From Herbaspirillum sp. YR522 (GTDB lineage Bacteria; Pseudomonadota; Gammaproteobacteria; Burkholderiales; Burkholderiaceae_D), in contig NZ_AKJA01000134.1 in assembly GCF_000282575.1 (NCBI RefSeq), forward strand, positions 1 through 64,000: DNA of 64,000 nucleotides. Reading direction: 5' to 3'. This document shows positions 1 to 8,518 of this stretch, one piece after another (within the stretch, counting starts at the first letter, position 1; each line of letters starts with the position of its first letter). The notes under the pieces are model-generated. The model saw nothing but the letters and a program-made list of their open reading frames with translations, was not told the origin of the DNA and ran no database searches. A program made the translations under genes and the position numbers.

Positions 1-1092
1 CCCGGCCGCCAGCGGCTGGCCGTTGACCAGCAGGCTGCCGGCATCGGGGGCGACCAGGCCCAGCAGCAGGCGCGCCAGGGTCGACTTGCCCGAGCCGCTT
101 TCACCGACCACGCCCAGCGTGGAGCCGGACGCCAGCACCAGGCTGACATCGGCCACCGCATGGGTGGTGCGGCCGAGGCGATTGAACCAGCCGCGCGGGC
201 GATAGGTCTTGCACAGGCCGTGGATCTCCAGTGCGGCCGGCGCACCTGCGGGCCACTGCCGTAGCGGCGGCGGCACCATCGACGGTACGGCCGCGATCAG
301 GCTGCGGGTATAAGGATGACGCGGCGCCTGCAATACCTCGGCTGCGCTGCCGGATTCGACCAGCTTGCCGCGTTGCATTACCACTACCCGGTCGGCGATC
401 TCGGCCACCACCCCGAAATCGTGGGTGATGAACAGCACCGCGGTACCGCGCCGCCGTTGCAGGTCGTGGATCAATTGCAGGATCTGGGCCTGGGTGGTGA
501 CGTCGAGCGCGGTGGTGGGCTCGTCGGCGATCAGCAGTGCCGGCTCCAACGCCAGCGCCATGGCGATCATCACCCGTTGCCGCTGCCCGCCCGACAGTTC
601 GTGGGGATACGCCCACAAGGTGCGCCGGGCGTCGGCGATCTGCACCGACGCCAGCAGGTCCAGCACGCGGGCGTCGATCTCGGCGCGCTTGAGTTGCGTA
701 TGCACCTGGAACACCTCGGCCAGCTGGCGGCCGATGGTGTGCAGCGGGTTCAGGGCGCTCATCGGCTCCTGGAAGATCATGCCGATGCGCCGCCCGCGCA
801 GGCTGCGCAATGCCGGCGGCGACAGCGCGAGGATGTCCTGCCCGCCTTCCCACAGCGCCTGGCCCGCACCGCGGCGCACGCCATCGGGCAGCAGGCCCAG
901 CAAGGCGCTGGCGGTGAGCGACTTGCCCGAACCGCTCTCGCCGACCACGCACAGCACTTCACCGGCGCGCAGGTCGAACGAAACGTCGTCCAGTGCCAGC
1001 GCCCGGTCGGCGCCGGCAGGCAAGGCGACCGAGAGATTGCGCAGCGACAGCAGCGGTGCCGTCAGTCCTGCGGTGGTGTCGATGGCGTTCAT
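1..1092 (-). CDS. Dipeptide/oligopeptide ABC transporter, fused double ATPase (partial, cut by left edge)
   Basis: This gene powers uptake of peptides or similar solutes as the cytoplasmic ATPase of a DppBCDF/GsiA-type importer. The ATG at 1092 overlaps the stop of the upstream permease as ATGA. The first domain has Walker A GESGSGKS at about residues 51-58, then a Q-loop (FQEPM), the signature LSGGQRQRV and Walker B (LLIADEPTTALD). After a linker at about residues 285-300 a second ATPase domain begins, with its own GESGSGKST Walker A near residue 329, so DppD- and DppF-like halves are fused as in GsiA. The frame is open to base 1, and most of the second domain lies outside the window. It is the last visible gene of the operon that starts at 4530. 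Substrate cannot be told from the ATPase. Confidence 0.93.
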   Translation of the reverse strand, partial: MNAIDTTAGLTAPLLSLRNLSVALPAGADRALALDDVSFDLRAGEVLCVVGESGSGKSLTASALLGLLPDGVRRGAGQALWEGGQDILALSPPALRSLRGRRIGMIFQEPMSALNPLHTIGRQLAEVFQVHTQLKRAEIDARVLDLLASVQIADARRTLWAYPHELSGGQRQRVMIAMALALEPALLIADEPTTALDVTTQAQILQLIHDLQRRRGTAVLFITHDFGVVAEIADRVVVMQRGKLVESGSAAEVLQAPRHPYTRSLIAAVPSMVPPPLRQWPAGAPAALEIHGLCKTYRPRGWFNRLGRTTHAVADVSLVLASGSTLGVVGESGSGKSTLARLLLGLVAPDAGSLLVNGQPLAAG

Positions 1093-1919
1093 GAGCGGTG
1101 CAACCTTGGATTGAGGGCGTCGTTGAGACCCTGGCCGACCAGCGAGATACCCAGCACCGTCACCAGGATCGCCACCCCGGGGATGGCCGATACATACCAC
1201 TGGACCCTGATGACGCCCCGGCCGGCGCCGATCAGGTTGCCCCACGACGGTACGTTGGGGTCGGACAGGTTGAGAAAGGCCAGCGCGCTCTCGAGCAGGA
1301 TCGCCACGGCCATGATGACGCCGGCGTAGACGATCACCGGCGGCAGCGCATTGGGCAGGATCTCGCGAAAGATCAGCTTGAAGTCGCCCACCCCCAGGCT
1401 GCGTGCGGCCTGCACGAATTCGCGCTGGCGCAGCGTGAGGAACTCGGAACGGGTCAGGCGCGCCACCGGCGGCCATGACACCAGCCCGATCGACAGCACC
1501 ACGGTCTGGATCTCGGAGCCGAATACCGCCACCAGCACCAGCAGCAACAGGAAATTGGGCAATATCTGGAAGGCCTCGGTGAGGCGCATGAGCACGTCGT
1601 CGGCCCAGCCGCCATAGAACCCGGCCAGCGCACCGATGACCAGGCCGATGAAGGCGGCAATGGCGGTGGCCACCAGGCCGATGGCCAGCGATACCCGCGC
1701 GCCATGCAGGATCTGCGCCGCGATATCGCGCCCGACCTGGTCGGTGCCGAACAGGAAGCGTGCATTGTCACCCGGCCATTGCAGCGGACGTCCGGCCAGC
1801 GACAGCGGATTGCGCGGGAAGGCGAAGTCGGCGCCGAGCGCGCCCAGTATCACCAGCATCAGCAACGCCAGGCCGACCACGGCGGCGGGGTTGCGCAGGT
1901 AGCGTTTGAACAGGTTCAT
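1089..1919 (-). CDS. Peptide ABC transporter permease, DppC-like
   Basis: Inner-membrane permease of the peptide-type importer, 276 residues. An N-terminal membrane helix (about 11-33) is followed by the BPD_transp_1 core. The EAA loop that docks on the ATPase is visible (AARSLGVGDFKLIFREILPN). I chose ATG 1919 (MNLFKRY) because it gives the usual DppC length; the longer open frame upstream lies inside the partner permease in another frame. Its stop overlaps the start of the ATPase as ATGA, so the two are translationally coupled. It lies 23 bases downstream of the DppB-like gene. Confidence 0.92.
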   Translation of the reverse strand: MNLFKRYLRNPAAVVGLALLMLVILGALGADFAFPRNPLSLAGRPLQWPGDNARFLFGTDQVGRDIAAQILHGARVSLAIGLVATAIAAFIGLVIGALAGFYGGWADDVLMRLTEAFQILPNFLLLLVLVAVFGSEIQTVVLSIGLVSWPPVARLTRSEFLTLRQREFVQAARSLGVGDFKLIFREILPNALPPVIVYAGVIMAVAILLESALAFLNLSDPNVPSWGNLIGAGRGVIRVQWYVSAIPGVAILVTVLGISLVGQGLNDALNPRLHRS

Positions 1920-1942
1920 GTCGATGTCGGGAGGACGGCAGG

Positions 1943-2920
1943 TCAATGGGGGCCGGCGATGCGGGGGTCGAGTCGGGCATACAGCATGTCGACCACGAAA
2001 TTGATGGCGATGACCAGCAAGGCCGAGACGAACACGATCCCCAGCAAGGTGTTGAGGTCGCGCTGCACCACCGCTTCGTAGGCCAGCCGCCCCAGGCCCG
2101 GCAGCGAGAACACGGTCTCGACCACCACCGAGCCGCCCAGCATGGTGCCGGCCTGCAGGCCGACCAGCGTGACCATCGGCAGCAAGGCATTGCGCAGCAT
2201 GTGGCGCGCCACCACGGCGGTCTCGCCCACGCCCTTGGCGCGCGCGGTGCGGATGAAGTCCTGGGTCGAGACCTCCAGCATCGCCGCGCGCATGATGCGC
2301 AGGTAGATGGCCAGGAAGATCAGCGACAAGGTGATGGTGGGCAGCGTCAGGTGCCAGGCGATGTCGGCCACCCGCGCCAGGCCGTGCAAGGCGAGGTCGA
2401 TCGATTCGAAGCCGCCCGAGGGCAGCCAGTCGAGCCACACGGCAAACACGAAGATACCCATCAGGCCGAACCAGAACGACGGCGTGGCATAGAACACCAG
2501 GCCCAGGGTCGAGATCAGGTTGTCGGGCCAGCGATTGACCCGGCGCGCCGCCAGCACGCCCAGCGCCATGCCCAGCCCAAAGGCGATGGCCAGCGACGAA
2601 CCCATCAGCAGCAAAGTGGCCGGCAGGCGCTCGGCAATCACGCTGGCCACCGGCTTGCCATAGATGGCCGAATGGCCCAGGTCGAGGTGGACCAGGCGCC
2701 ACAGGTAGTCGCCCAGGCGCACCGAGACCGAGTCGTTGAGCTGGTAGTACTGGCGCAGGTTGGCGATCATGGTGGCGTCGGCCCCGCCCATCTGCGCCAC
2801 CAGCGCGTCGACGGTATTACCGGGCGCCAGTTGCAGCAGCAGGAACAGCCCGGCCAGGATGATCAGCAAGGCCGGCAACGCCGCCAGCAGGCGGCGCGCG
2901 GCCAGGGCGAGAAAGCGCAT
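1943..2920 (-). CDS. Peptide ABC transporter permease, DppB-like
   Basis: First permease of the importer, 325 residues, with an N-terminal helix, about six membrane segments and the EAA loop (TARAKGVGETAVVARHML). The ATG at 2920 (MRFLALAARR) is preferred over 2974. It follows a purine-rich ribosome site (AAGGGGGCAGGG on the coding strand), and the longer start would overlap the binding-protein gene by 43 bases. The gene lies 11 bases after the binding-protein stop. Family membership is clear, substrate is not. Confidence 0.92.
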   Translation of the reverse strand: MRFLALAARRLLAALPALLIILAGLFLLLQLAPGNTVDALVAQMGGADATMIANLRQYYQLNDSVSVRLGDYLWRLVHLDLGHSAIYGKPVASVIAERLPATLLLMGSSLAIAFGLGMALGVLAARRVNRWPDNLISTLGLVFYATPSFWFGLMGIFVFAVWLDWLPSGGFESIDLALHGLARVADIAWHLTLPTITLSLIFLAIYLRIMRAAMLEVSTQDFIRTARAKGVGETAVVARHMLRNALLPMVTLVGLQAGTMLGGSVVVETVFSLPGLGRLAYEAVVQRDLNTLLGIVFVSALLVIAINFVVDMLYARLDPRIAGPH

Positions 2921-2931
2921 GCCCTGCCCCC

Positions 2932-4530
2932 TTATGCGCTGATCCACGTATCGTGCCAGCTGCTCGATGGCCACCGTGCGTTGTTGTGGCTGTCATGCAC
3001 GTGGCGGCTGAGCACCGAGTAGAACTCGCGCTCGGTGGCCATCCAGATCGGCAACTCGTCGTTCACGGTCTTGACCCATTGGCCATACAGCGCGCGTCGC
3101 TTGGCCGGGTCGATCTCGGTGGCGGCGTCGTCGATGAGCTTGTCGACCTTGTCCGACTTCCAGCCGTACTGGTTGGTCCAGGGCGCGCCGGCCGGGCTGC
3201 CCGAGCGGTACCAGACGGTGGTCGAGACCGCCGGGTCGCCGCGATACTGGTGCCAGCCGGTGGCGATATCGAAGGTATTGTCCTTGTAGACCGCGTTGAG
3301 CGCGCCGGCGATATCGTATTGCACGATCTCGACCTTGATCCCCACCTGCTCCAGCGACTGCTGGATGAAGGTTGCCAGCAGCGGCACGTCTTCGCCGTTC
3401 TGTATCGGCACCAGCTTGAGGCTGAAGCGCACGCCGCCGCGGCCGCGCTTGTAGCCGGCCTCGTCCAGCAGCGCCTCGGCGCGCTTGGCATCGAAGGGGT
3501 ACGGCGGCTTGCTGCCCTTGGGGAAGAACGACGAGCTCGCCGGGATCGGCCCCGAGGCCGGCTTGCCCAGGCCGTAGAGGAAGTTCTCGATGAAGAAATC
3601 GATGTCGATCGCATGCACGATGGCGCGCCGCACGCGCACATCGGCCAGCTCCTTGCGGCGGAAGTTGAATTCGAGGGTGTTGTTGAATACGTTGGCTTCC
3701 AGGCCCTTGCTGCGCACCTCGAACCTGGGATCCTTGCGCAGCCGGTCGAGGTCGGCCAGCGACAGTTGCGAATAGGCGCTCAGCTGGATCTGTCCGGTCT
3801 CGATGGCGGCGGTGGCGGCCGACTTGTCGGTGATGATGCGCCAGACCACCCGGTCCAGGTAAGGCAGGCCACGGCGCCAGTAATCGGGATTGCGTTCGGC
3901 GATGATGTACTGCCCGCGCTGGTATTGGACGAACCTGTAAGGGCCGGTGCCGATCGGCGCCGTGTTGGCCGGATTCTCCAGCACGTTCTTGCCCTCGAAC
4001 ACATGCCGCGGCACCACGTAGCCGAGGTCGGCCAGCGCGCGCAGCAGCAGGTCGAGCGGCATCGGGCGTTCGTAGCGAAACACCACCGTGTGGGCGTCCG
4101 GGGTATCGACCGCATGCAGGTACAACTGCAGCGCGGTGGCGAAATTGAGCTGCTTCTTCCACAGCTCGAGCGCATTGTATTGGACGTCGGCCGACGTGAA
4201 CGGCTTGCCGTCGTGCCACTTCACGCCCTGGCGCAACTTGAAGGTGATGGTCCGGCCGTCGGCCGAGGTGCTCCACGAGGTAGCCAGTTGCGGCACCGGC
4301 TTGCCGTCGGCGTCGAGGTCGACCAGCGCTTCGATGATCTTGCTGGTGACGATGTAGACACCGGTGGACGCCCGCAGCGACGGATTGAGGATGCGCTGCT
4401 CGGAACCGAGGTGGACATTGAGCACCCCGCCGCGACGCGGCTCGCTCTGCGAGTAGACGATGCCTGGCCAGGCCGAGGCGACCAGGAGGGCTCCGGATGA
4501 CAGCAAGAACTGCCGGCGATTTGCGCGCAT
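2932..4530 (-). CDS. Peptide-type ABC transporter substrate-binding protein (SBP family 5)
   Basis: Periplasmic binding protein of 532 residues, the first gene of the operon. The N-terminus has a twin-arginine motif (NRRQFLL, residues 4-10) followed by a hydrophobic stretch and a likely cleavage near VYSQ, which suggests Tat rather than Sec export. The body has family-5 hallmarks: a conserved region around residues 88-115 (KLRQGVKWHDGKPFTSADV) and the segment TAPIGTGPYRF. Members bind di- and oligopeptides, glutathione, nickel or opines, so the ligand is open. A palindrome 77-92 bases upstream of the start (4607-4622) is a candidate operator. Confidence 0.93.
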   Translation of the reverse strand: MRANRRQFLLSSGALLVASAWPGIVYSQSEPRRGGVLNVHLGSEQRILNPSLRASTGVYIVTSKIIEALVDLDADGKPVPQLATSWSTSADGRTITFKLRQGVKWHDGKPFTSADVQYNALELWKKQLNFATALQLYLHAVDTPDAHTVVFRYERPMPLDLLLRALADLGYVVPRHVFEGKNVLENPANTAPIGTGPYRFVQYQRGQYIIAERNPDYWRRGLPYLDRVVWRIITDKSAATAAIETGQIQLSAYSQLSLADLDRLRKDPRFEVRSKGLEANVFNNTLEFNFRRKELADVRVRRAIVHAIDIDFFIENFLYGLGKPASGPIPASSSFFPKGSKPPYPFDAKRAEALLDEAGYKRGRGGVRFSLKLVPIQNGEDVPLLATFIQQSLEQVGIKVEIVQYDIAGALNAVYKDNTFDIATGWHQYRGDPAVSTTVWYRSGSPAGAPWTNQYGWKSDKVDKLIDDAATEIDPAKRRALYGQWVKTVNDELPIWMATEREFYSVLSRHVHDSHNNARWPSSSWHDTWISA

Positions 4531-4606
4531 TGTTTTTCCTGACAGGGGGTTCTGAAAACAGAGCGGAGATTACGGGGCGCGTGCTGCTTTGCGGAACGAC
4601 CGATTT

Positions 4607-4622
4607 CGCATTAGCAAATGCG
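4607..4622. promoter_or_regulatory. Palindromic box upstream of the peptide-transport operon
   Basis: The 16-bp sequence CGCATTAGCAAATGCG has perfect 6-bp arms around AGCA. It lies 77-92 bases upstream of the binding-protein start at 4530. A near copy (13 of 16 identical, same ATTAGCA core) lies at 28339-28354 between the hyu operon and the M81 gene. Shape and position fit a binding site for a transcription regulator, but no regulator gene for it is visible here. Confidence 0.45.
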
Positions 4623-4793
4623 TTTTGCGCCGGGCCGTTGGAAAAACCGGCCCATGTCGCCCCCCGACCGCTTTTGTTCGTGCAGCCAACCCAGATCAAG
4701 TTTCGTGCATTGCCTGCATTCACGGCAGGCGCACGCCAGCGCATAGTGTCGAGGCAGGAAACCGACCGCCCCATCTCGCCCGAAGGCGTGCAT

Positions 4794-4931
4794 ATGACGC
4801 AGACAATGAAAGCCGCCGAAGCCAAAATGGCAGCCCACGTCAGCTGGGACAAGCTGGACAACATCGATGCCATCTTCGCGCGCATGGAGCACGGCCGGAT
4901 CGATGGCCGCATCGTGCCGGACCTGGACTAG
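4794..4931 (+). pseudogene. Remnant of a zinc-dependent alcohol dehydrogenase (AdhP type) with internal deletion
   Basis: A 45-residue open frame. Its first eight residues (MTQTMKAA) look like the start of AdhP-type zinc alcohol dehydrogenases. The rest (AEAKMAAHVSW, then KLDNIDAIFARM and GRIDGRIV) looks like their last ~37 residues, where the family has AAEGKVKA, then KLxxINxIFxRM and GxIxGRVV. The zinc ligands, the GHE motif and the whole Rossmann domain are missing, so about 290 codons appear to have been lost in frame near residues 8-10. It cannot be an active dehydrogenase. A strong terminator directly follows it, presumably inherited from the intact gene. The comparison is from memory of the family, not an alignment. 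Confidence 0.65.
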
Positions 4932-4952
4932 AATCGAGTTGTGCAGTGCCGT

Positions 4953-4984
4953 CCCCGCCGCTGCCCGGGCAGCGGCGGGGTTTT
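4953..4984 (+). terminator. Rho-independent terminator, perfect 14-bp arms
   Basis: CCCCGCCGCTGCCC is followed directly by its exact reverse complement GGGCAGCGGCGGGG (4953-4980) and then TTTT. The stem is fully paired and very GC-rich. It lies 22 bases after the stop of the alcohol dehydrogenase remnant. Confidence 0.85.
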
Positions 4985-5006
4985 ACATGGACATCGGAGA
5001 AAGCCA

Positions 5007-5357
5007 ATGCAGGACAGACCTGGCGCGGAACGCCACACCCATCAGGAATGGAGCGCGAGCCTGGAACAGCTGGACCTGGAGATCGTGCGCCTGGCCACGA
5101 TCTGCCAGGTACGCATCCTGGAGCCGGGCGTGCTGGCGCGCGTACTGGATAACGATGCCCGCGATTGCGGCCATGACAGCGCGCACGCCTTCGCGTCGTT
5201 GCGGGGCTTGCTGTACCTGCATTTCCAGGTGCAGCAGGAACTGGCCCAGGCCTTTGGCGAGGCCGACACCGCACGCGTCGTGCATCGGGTGTGGGAACAC
5301 CTCAAGCCACGCATCGGCGACCAGCTGGGCCACTGGCCACCCCTGGATCACCAGTAG
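5007..5357 (+). CDS. Hypothetical protein, 116 residues
   Basis: I do not recognise the family. The ATG at 5007 (MQDRPGAERH) has a good ribosome site (CGGAGAA) and follows the strong terminator, so it must have its own promoter or depend on readthrough. The product is soluble, probably mostly helical, with no signal peptide or membrane segment. It has two cysteines (in ATICQV and RDCGHD) and several His residues. Its stop overlaps the 3' end of the convergent DASS carrier gene by 10 bases. Codon use matches the neighbours. Confidence 0.7.
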   Translation: MQDRPGAERHTHQEWSASLEQLDLEIVRLATICQVRILEPGVLARVLDNDARDCGHDSAHAFASLRGLLYLHFQVQQELAQAFGEADTARVVHRVWEHLKPRIGDQLGHWPPLDHQ

Positions 5358-6853
5358 CCCAGCAACTTCCACCACAGGGCGCCGACGCCGGCAAACACCA
5401 GCAGCTCGCCCACGCACATGATCAGGCCGACCCGCCACCATTGCCCCATGCCCACATAGCCGCTGCCGAAGATGATCGGTGAAGTACCGGTGGCGTAATG
5501 GGTCAGGGTCATCATGATGGCGGACCCGGCAGTCATCATCAGCATGAACGGCGCCAGGTAGGCCGGCGGGATCAGCTGCGCCCCCACCGTCAGGAACGCC
5601 AGCAGCATGGCGCTGACGTGCGCGGTGGTACTGGCGAAGAAATAATGCGACAGCACGAACACCAGCAGCAGGACGATGCCGGCTGCCGTCCAGTCCATGC
5701 CGCTGGCCAGGATCGCGGCCTTCATGCCGCCCGAGAACCAGGCGATCACGCCGGTCTTGTTCAACTGCTCGGCCAGCATGACCAGTGCGCCGAACCAGAC
5801 CAGGGTATCCCAGGCACTCTTTTCGGCGAGCACGTCGTCCCAGTCGATGGTGCCGGTGATGATCAGCACGAACAGGCCGACGAAGGCCACCACCGTGGGG
5901 TCCAGCGTGAAGGCCGGGCCCAGCAGCATGGCCGGCACGTTGGCCCATAACAGCAGCAGCAAGGCAAACGTGCCCAGCATGACCTTTTCGCTGCCACCCA
6001 GCGGCCCCATGCGCGCCAGCTCGGCACGGGCGAAGTCGATGGCGTTGGGGGTGCTCTTGAGTGCGGGCGGGGCCAGCAGGTAGATCGCCAGCGGCATCAG
6101 GGCCAGGCACGCCAGGCCCGGCAGCAGCATGCACAGGGCCCAGGTGGTCCAGCTCAGTTGCAGCGCGTGGCCGCTGGCCTTGGCCACCATGTTGAGCACC
6201 AGCGGGTTGGGCGCGGTGGCAGTGAGGAACATGGCCGAGGTGATCGGGTTGGCATGGTAGTTGACCAGCGCCAGATAGGTGCCGACCCGGCCCTGGGTCC
6301 CCTTGGCAGGGTCGGACTCGAAGGCGTTGGCGATGGACTTCATGATGGGATGGACGATGCCGCCGCCGCGGGCCGTATTGCTGGGCGTGAACGGCGCCAG
6401 CACCAGTTCGCAGATGGCCAGGCCATAGCCGATACCGATGGTGCGCCGGCCCAGCCGAGCGATGAACATCAGTCCCACACGCTGGCCCAGGCCGGTCTTC
6501 TTGAGCCCGCGCGAGATCAGGATGGCAACCACGATGAGCCAGATCAGAGGGTTCGAGAAACTGCCCAGGGCATCGGCGATGGCGCCCTTGGACGAGTTCG
6601 ACGTGACCTGCGATAGCGACACGATGACAATGGCCATCATGGCCATGACGCCGATCGGCATGACCTTGAGGATGATCGCCACGATGGTGGTCAGGAAGAT
6701 CGCCACCAGGTGCCAGGCATCGGGTTCGAGCCCGCTGGGCGTGGGGCTGGCCAGCAGCGACAACAGCACCGCGGTGGTGATGAGCGCGGGCACCAGCCGG
6801 AACGGCACGGCTTGGTTGAAGTACTGGAACATCGCTTTGAGTCTGGCTAGCAT
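5348..6853 (-). CDS. DASS-family dicarboxylate/tricarboxylate carrier (CitT/TtdT-like)
   Basis: Inner-membrane carrier of about 501 residues with 11-13 membrane segments. The CitT-group signature is clear: TPSNTARGGG followed by a conserved HPIMKSIANAF stretch, LVNYHANPITSAMF and TATAPNPL, and in the C-terminal half FASTTAHVSAM. E. coli relatives exchange citrate, tartrate or 2-oxoglutarate for succinate. ATG 6853 (MLARLKAMF) is chosen because GGGACGAG precedes it; ATG 6874 is an alternative. The next gene on this strand is the TctDE-like sensor, which lies downstream of regulators usually tied to tricarboxylate uptake, so a citrate-like substrate is plausible but unproved. Confidence 0.9.
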   Translation of the reverse strand: MLARLKAMFQYFNQAVPFRLVPALITTAVLLSLLASPTPSGLEPDAWHLVAIFLTTIVAIILKVMPIGVMAMMAIVIVSLSQVTSNSSKGAIADALGSFSNPLIWLIVVAILISRGLKKTGLGQRVGLMFIARLGRRTIGIGYGLAICELVLAPFTPSNTARGGGIVHPIMKSIANAFESDPAKGTQGRVGTYLALVNYHANPITSAMFLTATAPNPLVLNMVAKASGHALQLSWTTWALCMLLPGLACLALMPLAIYLLAPPALKSTPNAIDFARAELARMGPLGGSEKVMLGTFALLLLLWANVPAMLLGPAFTLDPTVVAFVGLFVLIITGTIDWDDVLAEKSAWDTLVWFGALVMLAEQLNKTGVIAWFSGGMKAAILASGMDWTAAGIVLLLVFVLSHYFFASTTAHVSAMLLAFLTVGAQLIPPAYLAPFMLMMTAGSAIMMTLTHYATGTSPIIFGSGYVGMGQWWRVGLIMCVGELLVFAGVGALWWKLLGYW

Positions 6854-7051
6854 CGTCTCGTCCCGGGCAGGCATGACAGGAAATGCCTGCAGTGTAGCCA
6901 GCGACGATGGGCGCCGGGGCCGCAACCGGGGCCGGGCTTGATCTGCGACAGGCTTGGCGTTGATTTAACCGGCCCCCTGCCGACTTTCGCAGCCTGGCCT
7001 TTGCCAGCGTCGGGTCCGGGTGCCGTCGAGCCCGATTTGCTGAGCGGCGCC

Positions 7052-8518
7052 CTAGCTGCGCGCCGACGCCGCAAAGCGCACCATGACCACCAGGCCCTGG
7101 GGTCGACCCTGTTCATCGGTGCCATGCGACAGGCGAATCTCGCCGCGATGGGCCGAGGCGATGTCGCGCACGATGGACATCCCCAGCCCGGCGCCGTGCG
7201 GGTTGGCCACTTGCGCCGAGGGCGCGCGATAGAACGGCGCAAACACCCGCTCGCGGTCCTGCTCGGCAATGCCGGGACCACTGTCGGCCACTTCCAGTAC
7301 CGCATGCGGGTCGTCGCCGATGGCCTGGCCGAACACCCGCACGACGATCCGGCCGCCGCGCGGCGTATAGCGGATGGCGTTATCGAGCAGGTTGACCACC
7401 AGTTCGTGCAACAGCAGCGGGCTGCCGTCGATCGACACCTCGTCGCTGGCCTCGAACGACAGGTCGATGTGCTTGGCCACGGCATTCTGCGCCAGCTCCA
7501 GGGCCACCTGCCGCGCCGCCTCGGCCAACGCCACCGGCATCATGCCGCCTTCGGCCGCGCCGTGTTCGGCGCGCGCCAGGGTCAGCAGCCGGTTGGCCAG
7601 GTGCACCGTCGAATCGGTGGTGCCGGCAATGCTGTGGACCAGCTCGCGCAGCGCGCGGGGGTCGGCCGGACTGCGATCGAATTCGCGCAAGGCCAGCTCG
7701 GCCTGGGTCTTCAACACCGTCAGGGGCGTGCGCAGCTGGTGCGAGGCGTCGGCGATGAAGCGCCGTTGCCCCTTGATCAGGGTCTGCAGCCGTTCCATGT
7801 AGCCGTTCATGGCCAGCACCAGGGGCCGCATTTCCTTGTGGACCCGCTGCGGATCGAAGTCGGACAGGTCGGTCGGCGCCCGCGACTCGACATCGCTGCG
7901 CAATTGCATCAGCGGGCGCAGCGCAAAGCGCACCGCGAACCATACCAGCAGGGCCGCGACCACGACCAGTACCCCTTGGCGCCAGACCGTATCGAACAGG
8001 ATCTTGCGCGTCATGCCGCGCCGCGCATCCATGGTCTCGCCGACCTGGATGAGCGCAATGCCACGCATGCTGTCGTCGTACAGCGGCTGGTACAGCGCGG
8101 CGATGCGCACCGGCTGGCCGTGATAGTCGGCATGGTAGAAACGTACCAGCGCCGGATAGGCTTCGGAGCGCTTGACGTCGGCCGGCAGCGACGGCAGGTC
8201 GTCGTAGCCCGACACGAACTCGCCGTTGGGCGCGGTGACCTTGTAGTAGATCCGGCCCAGGGTATCGGTCTCGAAACTGTCGAGCGCCACGTAGGGCACG
8301 TCGGCCACCACCTGGCCGTCCACCACCGAGACCCGCTCGGCCAGCGCCCGGGTCGATGCCAGCAGCGACCGGTCGTAGGCGATGTCGGCCACTTCCAGCG
8401 CGTTGTAGTAGACCGAGATCGCGTCGACCGCCACCAGGACCAGCAGCGGCACCAGCAACCAGCGCATCAGCTGGCTGCGCAGGCTGCCCAGCCTGGCGAT
8501 GGCCAGTCGGCGCAGCAT
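7052..8518 (-). CDS. tctE: Sensor histidine kinase, TctE-like
   Basis: Membrane sensor kinase of 488 residues. Helix 1 (about 19-38) and helix 2 (about 181-199) flank a periplasmic domain of about 140 residues of the 2CSK_N type seen in TctE. Then come a HAMP-like segment, the H-box DASHQLRTPL with phosphoacceptor His260, the N-box (NLLDNAIRYTPRGG), the G1 box (ADSGPGI), an F-box (VFAPFYR) and the G2 box (GAGLGMSIV). Its start overlaps the regulator stop (TGATG). In Salmonella and Bordetella, TctDE/BctDE control tricarboxylate uptake, and the binding protein can signal to the sensor. A TctC-like gene is divergent from this pair. Confidence 0.92.
   Translation of the reverse strand: MLRRLAIARLGSLRSQLMRWLLVPLLVLVAVDAISVYYNALEVADIAYDRSLLASTRALAERVSVVDGQVVADVPYVALDSFETDTLGRIYYKVTAPNGEFVSGYDDLPSLPADVKRSEAYPALVRFYHADYHGQPVRIAALYQPLYDDSMRGIALIQVGETMDARRGMTRKILFDTVWRQGVLVVVAALLVWFAVRFALRPLMQLRSDVESRAPTDLSDFDPQRVHKEMRPLVLAMNGYMERLQTLIKGQRRFIADASHQLRTPLTVLKTQAELALREFDRSPADPRALRELVHSIAGTTDSTVHLANRLLTLARAEHGAAEGGMMPVALAEAARQVALELAQNAVAKHIDLSFEASDEVSIDGSPLLLHELVVNLLDNAIRYTPRGGRIVVRVFGQAIGDDPHAVLEVADSGPGIAEQDRERVFAPFYRAPSAQVANPHGAGLGMSIVRDIASAHRGEIRLSHGTDEQGRPQGLVVMVRFAASARS

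Noticed and set aside
2953-4500. Long plus-strand open frame (515 codons) opposite the peptide-binding protein
   Set aside because: Its translation is a low-complexity mix of Arg, Gly, Leu and Val without motifs. The opposite strand encodes a full binding protein with signal peptide. High GC leaves the complementary frames open.
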